NCBI GenBank assembly: GCA_027022125.1
Contig: JALVZI010000391.1
Span: forward strand, 2,599-8,322
DNA length: 5,724 nucleotides
Reading direction: 5' to 3'
Source: Anaerolineae bacterium
GTDB taxonomy: Bacteria > Chloroflexota > Anaerolineae > 4572-78
This document shows positions 1 through 5,279 of this stretch, one piece after another. Each line of letters starts with the position of its first letter. Within the stretch, counting starts at the first letter, position 1. Below the pieces are notes generated by a model. It saw only the letters and a program-made list of their open reading frames with translations, was not told the origin of the DNA and did not search any database. Made by a program: the position numbers and the translations under genes.

Positions 1-152
1 ACGAATTCTGCTATATAGTCGGCTCTCAAACCTTATTTTTCTCTGTTTCTCTGCGCCTCTGTGGTTTAATTTTTTCACGGGCAACAACCCGACAATTAAG
101 GTTGGACGATGCACTACCAATTGAAGCGGGTTTTGATGTGCCGGAAATCGGC
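1..152. other. Left-edge stretch with no convincing gene
   Basis: No gene can be supported here. One plus-strand frame is open from base 3 to a TAG at 162-164. It would end in ALPIEAGFDVPEIGLTV, which looks protein-like, but its first half is translated from the low-complexity CTCTG repeat at 40-61 and there is no start codon with a ribosome binding site. It may be the tail of a decayed gene convergent with mazF, or chance. I do not recognise the family. Confidence 0.3.
40..61. repeat. Short 8-bp periodic repeat (TCTCTG units)
   Basis: Three units, TCTCTGTT, TCTCTGCG and CCTCTGTG, begin at 40, 48 and 56, an exact 8-bp period. The opposite strand reads as the CACAGAGGCGCAGAGA type of intergenic repeat, which I recall from many environmental bacterial genomes. 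Its function is unknown. It marks the region left of mazF as non-coding or decayed. Confidence 0.6.
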
Positions 153-494
153 TTAACCGTCTAGCAATGTGTTCAATTTCAGCAACATCTCTTGCAAAGA
201 TTCTTTCGGTAAATGGCAAATAAACGTCGCATTCCGGCGCCGCCAAGCCAAACTTTTCACCTGATCTGCCAAAATAACACCGGTAACTTCGGTGCCGGCG
301 GGGATTGCGACCTCAAACGGATAGCCTTTCCCCCGGCTGGTAATCAGACAAAGGATTGCCAACCCGGCTTTTTCGTTGTATGCCGCCGGCAATAAAACAA
401 GCGCGGGACGGCGCCCCGCCTGCTTATGTCCCAATTGCGGATTGAGGCTAACCCACACCACATCACCCCGCGCCGGCACATAGGCATCTACCAT
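153..494 (-). CDS. mazF: MazF-family mRNA interferase toxin
   Basis: This 113-residue protein is a complete MazF/PemK-type toxin, a ribosome-independent endoribonuclease that cuts single-stranded mRNA at short motifs and arrests growth unless MazE binds it. It aligns with E. coli MazF without gaps over the first 60 residues: YVPxxGDxxWV at 5-15, QAGRRPALVL at 25-34, KGYPFEV at 56-62, then LADQVKSLAWRRR. The catalytic Arg29 and Thr52 are both present at the same numbers. Position 24, a glutamate in E. coli MazF, is lysine here. The ATG at 494-492 has GGAG (505-502) seven bases upstream and overlaps the original mazE stop codon, the usual translationally coupled layout. The upstream antitoxin gene is broken, so the toxin may be uncontrolled, silent, of low activity or inhibited by a MazE encoded elsewhere. 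The family call is certain. Cleavage specificity cannot be read from the sequence. Confidence 0.95.
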   Translation of the reverse strand: MVDAYVPARGDVVWVSLNPQLGHKQAGRRPALVLLPAAYNEKAGLAILCLITSRGKGYPFEVAIPAGTEVTGVILADQVKSLAWRRRNATFICHLPKESLQEMLLKLNTLLDG

Positions 495-588
495 AATTCT
501 TCTCCGACAACCGCGCCAACGAGTCGGTAAATGCTTTCGGGATGCGTAATGCCAAACTGTTACCCCATTTTTGAATAGTCGTTTGCAT
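488..588 (-). pseudogene. mazE: mazE antitoxin gene, internally deleted and frameshifted
   Basis: MazE is the labile antitoxin that binds MazF and represses its own operon through an N-terminal swapped-hairpin DNA-binding domain. The ATG at 588-586 starts MQTTIQKWGNSLALRIPKAF, a textbook MazE N-terminus. The family is usually about 75-85 residues, but the conserved part stops after about 20. In another frame, bases 526-488 encode RLVGAVVGEELW followed by TAG (490-488). This matches the characteristic MazE tail (E. coli ends KDKEVW), with the stop overlapping the mazF ATG as in intact operons. The simplest reading is loss of roughly 140 bases, not a multiple of three, between the two parts. 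Read without a shift, the product is 41 residues and ends at TGA 465-463 inside mazF. It lacks the second half of the DNA-binding fold and the toxin-binding tail, so it should be non-functional. Confidence 0.85.
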
Positions 589-594
589 AAATTA

Positions 595-599
595 CCTCC
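595..599 (-). promoter_or_regulatory. Ribosome binding site of mazE
   Basis: GGAGG lies six bases upstream of the mazE ATG and supports that start. Only 21 bases of native DNA separate the start codon from repeat copy A, so any mazEF promoter now has to lie inside the repeat or beyond it. The operator MazE would bind appears to be lost or displaced. Confidence 0.75.
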
Positions 600-609
600 G
601 TGTCTGTAT

Positions 610-821
610 GAACTGGTTGAAACTTTTTGTGTAACTGAATTTCAGCCACGAATTTCCACCAATTTCACGGATTTTTAATGTCATTCCGGAATTTCCCGCA
701 GGGAAGTATCCGGAATCCATAGCGAAACATTGTGGATTCCCGCTTTCACGGGAATGACATCATAAAAATTACCGATGATTTCTGTAATTTGGGCACACTT
801 TTCAAAAGTTTCATTTAGTTC
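610..821. mobile_element. MITE-like repeat, copy A (212 bp)
   Basis: The left end reads GAACTGGTTGAAACTTTT and the right end, on the opposite strand, reads GAACTAAATGAAACTTTT, giving terminal inverted repeats that match at 15 of 18 positions. The trinucleotide TAT occurs immediately outside both ends (607-609 and 822-824), which would be a 3-bp target duplication. Inside are three degenerate CACGAATTT units (647-676), the nested 81-bp palindromic unit (679-759) and a short palindrome ACTTTTCAAAAGT near the right end. No transposase or other gene is encoded, so the element would have to be mobilised by another element's enzyme. The flanks are AT-rich, so the target duplication alone is weak evidence. 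Confidence 0.7.
679..759. repeat. Nested palindromic unit in copy A, dRS3-like
   Basis: This 81-bp unit is bounded by perfect 9-bp inverted ends, TGTCATTCC and GGAATGACA. The left hairpin is TCCGGA-A-TTTCCC / GGGAAG-TA-TCCGGA around a GCA loop. The right hairpin (736-755) is ATTCCC, eight bases, GGGAAT, which fits the Neisseria dRS3 consensus. Chance translation of such units gives the widespread CHSRESGNP peptide, a common source of false genes. Confidence 0.8.
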
Positions 822-831
822 TATATATATT

Positions 832-1043
832 GAACTTATTGAAACTTTTTGTGTGTTTGAAATTCAGCCACGAATTTTCACAAATTTCACGAATTTTAAA
901 TGTCATTCCGGAATTTCCCGCAGGGAAATATCCGGAATCCATAGCGAAACATAGTGGATTCCCGCTTTCGCGGGAATGACATTTAAAAAATTGCCGATGG
1001 TTTCTGTAATTTTGGCACACTTTTCAAAAGTTTCATTTAATTC
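832..1043. mobile_element. MITE-like repeat, copy B (212 bp)
   Basis: This copy aligns with copy A end to end without a gap, at a constant offset of 222 bases. Its ends are GAACTTATTGAAACTTTT and, on the opposite strand, GAATTAAATGAAACTTTT. ATT flanks both sides (829-831 and 1044-1046). It has the same three CACGAATTT-like units (869-897) and the nested palindrome (901-981). By eye it differs from copy A at about 20 of 212 positions, so the pair is not a fresh duplication. Different apparent target duplications for A and B favour two insertions over one tandem duplication. Its right end forms the 5' end of the recombinase reading frame. Confidence 0.7.
901..981. repeat. Nested palindromic unit in copy B, dRS3-like
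   Basis: This is the same 81-bp unit as in copy A, differing at only three positions. Its right hairpin (958-977) has an eight-pair stem and a TTTC loop. The ATG at 976-978 that opens the recombinase frame sits on the last bases of this hairpin. Confidence 0.8.
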
Positions 1044-1908
1044 ATTGTATCAATACCGATTGCACCGCCTCGGCAAGAGCGACAAAACCATCGCCGGCTA
1101 CCACCGCGCGCTGACCCATTTCGCCCGCTGGCTGGAAACCACCACCGCCCAACCCTTCGACCCCGCCACGGTCATCCCCCGCGATGTGTCCGACTGGAAA
1201 GCCTTTCAGCAAACGGTGGAAAATGCCAAACCGGCGACCATCAACCAGCGGTTGGCGGGGCTGTCGCGGTTTTTCAAATGGGCGCTGGCGCGCGGACACG
1301 TCTCCGCCGACCCCACCGCCGAGGTGAAACGGGAACGGCTCGCGCCGCGCAAACCGCGCGCGCTGACCGACCGGCAGCGCAAACGCCTGACGCGCACGGT
1401 GGCACAGGTGGGCAATCTGCGCGATATTGCGCTGGTTGAGTTGCTGCTCGGCACGGGGCTGCGGGTGTCGGAGGCGCTGGCGTTGCGCCGCGGGGATGTG
1501 ACACTCGGGGCGCGCAGCGGCGAGGTTCGCGTGCGGCGCGGCAAAGGGGGCATATCGCGCACGGTGCCGCTCACTGCATCGGTGCGGCGGGCACTGAACG
1601 ACTATTTGGCATTATATCCTGAAATGGAAACGGATGACCCGCTATGGGTCGGGGAACGCGGCACGCTCAAATCGCCGAGCGGCGTGTTCCGATTGCTGAA
1701 AAAATACGCGCGGTTGGCGGGGCTGGATGAAACGATGGTCAGTCCGCACGTGCTGCGCCATACCTTCGCCACACGCTATCTTGCCGCCAACCCCGACGAC
1801 CTGCGCGGGCTGGCGGCGTTGCTGGGGCACGCCGGGCTCGACACGGTGATGATTTACACCGAACCGTCCACCGACGATTTGGCGCGCCGAATGGAAATGG
1901 TGGAATGA
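976..1908 (+). CDS. Tyrosine recombinase / phage-type integrase with repeat-derived 5' end
   Basis: This is a site-specific recombinase of the XerC/XerD-integrase family, which cuts and rejoins DNA through a 3'-phosphotyrosine link. From the ATG at 976 it has 310 residues. All catalytic residues are visible: Arg163 (GTGLRVSEAL), Lys190 (RRGKGG), His258 and Arg261 (SPHVLRHTFATRYL), His285 (LLGHAGL) and nucleophile Tyr294 (MIYTEPS). The N-terminal SAM-like DNA-binding domain spans about 25-105 (KTIAGYHRALTHFARWLE) and the catalytic domain about 125-300. Residues 1-23 are translated from repeat copy B, so native sequence begins near residue 24. No strong ribosome binding site precedes ATG 976 or ATG 997, and TTG 1045 is another possible start. 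By eye the native part is clearly richer in G+C than its surroundings, which suggests separate ancestry. It could be the integrase of a mobile element or a solitary Xer-like enzyme. The family is certain, but expression and the true start are not. Confidence 0.9.
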   Translation: MTFKKLPMVSVILAHFSKVSFNSLYQYRLHRLGKSDKTIAGYHRALTHFARWLETTTAQPFDPATVIPRDVSDWKAFQQTVENAKPATINQRLAGLSRFFKWALARGHVSADPTAEVKRERLAPRKPRALTDRQRKRLTRTVAQVGNLRDIALVELLLGTGLRVSEALALRRGDVTLGARSGEVRVRRGKGGISRTVPLTASVRRALNDYLALYPEMETDDPLWVGERGTLKSPSGVFRLLKKYARLAGLDETMVSPHVLRHTFATRYLAANPDDLRGLAALLGHAGLDTVMIYTEPSTDDLARRMEMVE

Positions 1909-2131
1909 AGGCACAGCCGTCCGGCTATCTTTCCGATGAAAAAATCTTGCGTGCCTGCGTTTTGAATGCCGACACGGTTTCCGCATCGATATTGCAGAAA
2001 TGCACCTCGCGCACGGATAATTCACCCGCCGGGCAAGATGTATTCTGCGTGTGTTTTCATACGGATTGCTTCTTTTTGCGCCGGATAGACACAACAGAAC
2101 AATGGGAAAAATCCAATCTCTTGAATGTGCG
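1909..2131. other. Convergent intergenic gap, no supported gene
   Basis: This gap separates the 3' ends of the recombinase and the ATPase gene. AGCC-GTCC-GGCT at about 1914-1925 could form a four-pair hairpin but lacks a real T-run, so I do not call a terminator. A minus-strand frame is open from 2056 to a TAG at 1925-1927 (43 codons). It includes the protein-like stretch NIDAETVSAFKTQARKIFSS but has no good start, and could be a gene remnant. A plus-strand frame starting at the ATGA overlap with the recombinase stop runs on antisense to the ATPase gene and looks non-genuine. Confidence 0.5.
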
Positions 2132-5100
2132 TTATTCTATTTTCACTGCCACACCCATTTGCCGAAATGTCTCGCGGACTTTGTCTTCTATTTCCGCCTC
2201 GTCGATACCCCCGTCGCTCAACTCGATGGTGATGTGCATATTCTGGAATCGTTGCTGAAGAAGGTTGAGTAATCCCAATAGATTGGACGCCTGTCCGAAA
2301 GGCAAGTCGAAACGGAGTACCATAGATTGACGCCGGGAAACAACCCCTGTTGCAGCCGATACTTCGGGTAGCGCGGTGGCAGCTGCGGCGGTTTCGCGCA
2401 CATCGGTTGGTGCAATCTCGGTGGTAGCGGTGTATGTTGATGGTTGTGCAGCGGCACGCTGCTGTTCGCAAATTTCAGTCTGAATGATGACCTCATTTTC
2501 TTGCAAACTCACTGACGGTTCTTCTTTGAAATAAAGGCAGCGGGGTGTGCCGTCCGCCATCCGCTCACCCAGCCCGAATAACCCTTGCCGCACACCTTCC
2601 GCAATACTATTTTCCCAAACTCGGCGATTGATTGCCAGCACCTCTCCCGGTGTGCGCGACCCGTTTTCTGCCAGTTGGCGCGTTTCCACCATATCTTTGT
2701 CTCGCAAATAGCGGCTTTTTATAACCAGCGGCGCCATCTTTTCTACCAGACGATTTTCGCTGTGCAAACGGTCGTACACCCATTGCCCCAGTGATGGCGT
2801 TGTGCCATAGGTTGGCACGCCCATATCCACCCGCTGCGGCTCTTTTCGGTCGGGCAGATACAGGGTGCGATACAAATTACCGATTTGCTCTTGCAGGTCT
2901 TGGCGCGACTGTTTGAATTCGGCTTCTAATTGTTTGCGCTGTGCCGGTGTCAAAGTAAGCGTTTCCTCTTCCAACAAAGAGGCGAGCGCCAGATGGCGAC
3001 GCAACAATTTTTCGAAATTGATGCGTTCTCCTTCCAACGGGGTCAAAAAATACAGCGTATTGCGATGTACGCGCGGCGTGCGTCCCTTTTGAGTCAGAAA
3101 ATTAGACATAACGGCAGGGTCTGCCGTGCGTAAAATAATCAACTTGGGCGCATCGTCATCGGGAATGTCGGCGCTTTCTTGGGTCCACAGATAGGTTTTC
3201 AAAGGTCCACCGCTAATCCGCTTGCGGAGTATATCTTTTTCGGCTTGGCGCAAATCATCACCGCTCAAATTTTCCATGCGAATGGTCAGGGCGCGGTTCA
3301 GGTTGGCAGTGGTAGAAAAGTAGTACCGTCCGTTGCGTTCATGCAGAAAAAATAGCAGACGGGTACTTAACTTTTGCAATACTTCGGCAATTACACTGGC
3401 GGGCACGCCGGGCATTAAATTTTGGCGTTTGATTTCATTGACCGTAGCGCCGGCTTCTCCGCCACCCCCTACAAACGAGTACAAAAAGATGGTGGCGGCA
3501 ATGCGTTCTCCCAAATGCAAACCCTGATACGATTTACCGATTTTTGTGTTGGCGATGTGGGCGCCGGCGGCAGAACTGATGATGTCGGCAGCCAGCACAC
3601 TATCGTATTGATTGTCGATGTGATTAAGCAGTTCGCGGCGAATATCGTTGTGCGATAAATTGAAATCAGCCAAACTGATATATGGACGGGCAGAGGTGGT
3701 TAGCGTGCTGACCACCAGTGCCAGTAGACGCAATGTGCCGCGCGTGCGCTGAAAAGAGGGATAACTGCCCCAGCGATGATAAAGCACCTCTACCACTTCT
3801 GGCAGAAAAGGATAGGTTTGTTTGAAACGGGCGCGAAACGCCGCGCTCTCTTCGCCGCGCGGTAACAGCGATTCACGCTCTGCCTGCGCCACATAAGCGT
3901 TGACCACCTGTGTCGCTGCGCGTTCATCTACTTGAGCAAACAATCGCCGGCGCAAAATAGCCCCCACTTCACTATCTTGCACCGGCGTAAAAATCTTTTC
4001 TACCCGCCCGCTGATTTTCTTCAGTTGCTCAAAAAGCCGAGTTGCCTGCTCATCGTAATGTTCCAGCGTGCTAGATGGCAGCGTTACAACCACCACCACC
4101 CGCGCCGATGTGGCGGCGGCTTCGGTTAATTCTTGCATAAACGCCAGCGTTTGCGCCGCCAAAGTAGATTGTCCAACCGGCACCCCGGCGGCTTTGGTGA
4201 TATACTCCAACACCTCATCCATCAGCACCAACACCGGTTGTTGCGCCCCCAACAGCGATTGAATGGCGTCGCGTCCCGGAGCGGTGTTTCCTGCGAAACC
4301 CTGCCGCGAACCGGTCAACTGTTCTGCCATCACCCCCCACAATGTTTCATTACCGGCAAGAGGCGTGCCGGAAATGACAACCGTTTTCACGCCCCAATCG
4401 CGGGCTTTGTGGTAGAGGGCAATCAGCGAATGTGTTTTACCGCCGCCAAAAGGCGTTTGCATTTGGATAACCGGGTCGCCACCACGCCCGTTCAATCGTG
4501 CCTCTACCACATCGAAAAGGTTTTGCAAGCCGCGGGTCAGATATGTTTTTGTGAAGAACAAATCCGGGTCGCGGTACTCTTCCGCGCCACGCCCGTGAAA
4601 AACCTCCCACAGGTCGGCGGCAAAAGTGTCCAACGTCAGCCGTCCTTCCAAAATATCATCATGCGGGATGGCGATGGTGTGGAAGGGACGCATCGCCGGA
4701 ACAGCGGTCGTCTGCCCGTTGGCGGGGTGTTTACCGGCATCCCCCCAGCGATTTTGAATGTATTTGTGCGTCTCTTGGGGGTCGAGCGATTGTGTGGTTG
4801 TGCCGGAACGCACATAAAATTCACGGCTATTTTTGCTCTTCAAAAAAACCGGTTCCTGTGCCGGTTTCACCTGCACCACATACACCGTCTTGCCTGCCAC
4901 TTCGACCATTTCGCGCCGGATGAGCGGTTCGTATTGCGTGCCGATAGATTTTTTGAGCAGGTTGGCAACCAGTTGCTCGAATTTATCCGGCGAGTTGTGC
5001 GTCAGCGCAAAATCCGCTTCCAGCCCGAAAATAGTGCCGTCATCTTCCACGCCGATGAGCAGCGTGCCGCCCCGCGTGTTCAAAAAAGCGGCAATGGTTT

Positions 5101-5221
5101 TCAGCACGCTATGGCGCAGGGCTTCGTTCTTTTGGTGACGGCGCACATCCCATTGCAGGGTGGTTTTAAATTCCACGCGGTCGCTTTCGCCTTGTCGGAT
5201 AATTTTCTCGACTGCTGACAT
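2132..5221 (-). CDS. AlbA_2-DUF499 fusion ATPase, predicted defence protein
   Basis: This 1029-residue protein joins two recognisable parts. Residues about 10-140 form an AlbA_2 (Schlafen-type, putative nucleic-acid-binding) domain, with ESDRVEFKTT at 12-21, GGTLLIGVEDDGTIFGLE at 51-68 and REFYVRSGTTTQSL at 133-146. Residues about 180-900 match the DUF499 (COG1483) ATPase family, with EYRDPDLFFTKTYLTRGLQ at 215-233, Walker A TPFGGGKTHS at 256-265 (Lys262), Walker B PVLVLMDEVLEY at 329-340 (Asp335, Glu336) and the conserved RTRGTLRLLALV at 492-503. A likely coiled coil lies at about 745-785, an Ala/Thr-rich linker at about 920-960 and a small C-terminal domain at 963-1029. No signal peptide or membrane segment is seen, so it should be cytoplasmic. 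It follows the DUF1156 methylase gene by 57 bp on the same strand, presumably one operon. The role in phage defence is inferred from family and neighbour. The biochemical activity is unknown to me. Confidence 0.9.
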   Translation of the reverse strand: MSAVEKIIRQGESDRVEFKTTLQWDVRRHQKNEALRHSVLKTIAAFLNTRGGTLLIGVEDDGTIFGLEADFALTHNSPDKFEQLVANLLKKSIGTQYEPLIRREMVEVAGKTVYVVQVKPAQEPVFLKSKNSREFYVRSGTTTQSLDPQETHKYIQNRWGDAGKHPANGQTTAVPAMRPFHTIAIPHDDILEGRLTLDTFAADLWEVFHGRGAEEYRDPDLFFTKTYLTRGLQNLFDVVEARLNGRGGDPVIQMQTPFGGGKTHSLIALYHKARDWGVKTVVISGTPLAGNETLWGVMAEQLTGSRQGFAGNTAPGRDAIQSLLGAQQPVLVLMDEVLEYITKAAGVPVGQSTLAAQTLAFMQELTEAAATSARVVVVVTLPSSTLEHYDEQATRLFEQLKKISGRVEKIFTPVQDSEVGAILRRRLFAQVDERAATQVVNAYVAQAERESLLPRGEESAAFRARFKQTYPFLPEVVEVLYHRWGSYPSFQRTRGTLRLLALVVSTLTTSARPYISLADFNLSHNDIRRELLNHIDNQYDSVLAADIISSAAGAHIANTKIGKSYQGLHLGERIAATIFLYSFVGGGGEAGATVNEIKRQNLMPGVPASVIAEVLQKLSTRLLFFLHERNGRYYFSTTANLNRALTIRMENLSGDDLRQAEKDILRKRISGGPLKTYLWTQESADIPDDDAPKLIILRTADPAVMSNFLTQKGRTPRVHRNTLYFLTPLEGERINFEKLLRRHLALASLLEEETLTLTPAQRKQLEAEFKQSRQDLQEQIGNLYRTLYLPDRKEPQRVDMGVPTYGTTPSLGQWVYDRLHSENRLVEKMAPLVIKSRYLRDKDMVETRQLAENGSRTPGEVLAINRRVWENSIAEGVRQGLFGLGERMADGTPRCLYFKEEPSVSLQENEVIIQTEICEQQRAAAQPSTYTATTEIAPTDVRETAAAATALPEVSAATGVVSRRQSMVLRFDLPFGQASNLLGLLNLLQQRFQNMHITIELSDGGIDEAEIEDKVRETFRQMGVAVKIE

Positions 5222-5230
5222 AATAGTTTT

Positions 5231-5235
5231 CTCCT
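5231..5235 (-). promoter_or_regulatory. Ribosome binding site of the AlbA_2-DUF499 gene
   Basis: AGGAG lies nine bases upstream of the ATG at 5221-5219. It fixes this start, which in turn shows that the AlbA_2 domain is part of the translated ATPase and not a separate upstream gene. Confidence 0.8.
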
Positions 5236-5279
5236 AAACACATCAAATCCGGTTTATTTGGATATGGTTTCGCTCCCCT

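Noticed and set aside
213..395. Plus-strand frame of 60 codons inside mazF
   Set aside because: It is antisense to conserved MazF coding sequence, with no ribosome binding site or family signal.
811..1020. Minus-strand frame with the CHSRESGNP peptide
   Set aside because: This is chance translation of the palindromic repeat and its flanks, a well-known false gene type.
610..1043. Possible CRISPR array or phage attachment site pair
   Set aside because: There are only two units, each long with internal palindromes and inverted ends, and no short spacers. The structure fits transposon-like repeats better than CRISPR or an att pair.
1914..1925. Possible terminator hairpin after the recombinase
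   Set aside because: The stem is only four pairs and no T-run follows, so it does not meet the standard for an intrinsic terminator.
1642..2094. Minus-strand frame of 150 codons across the recombinase 3' end
   Set aside because: Most of it is antisense to the recombinase catalytic motifs and the rest is low-quality sequence.
1905..2258. Plus-strand frame starting at the ATGA overlap with the recombinase stop
   Set aside because: The overlap looks like coupling, but the product is Cys-rich, has no family signal and runs about 127 bases antisense into the ATPase gene.
4133..5218. Long plus-strand open frame of 361 codons
   Set aside because: It lies fully antisense to the AlbA_2 and ATPase core, whose motifs are clear. 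Its translation is rich in His, Arg, Gln and Cys with no recognisable domain, typical of a mirror frame.
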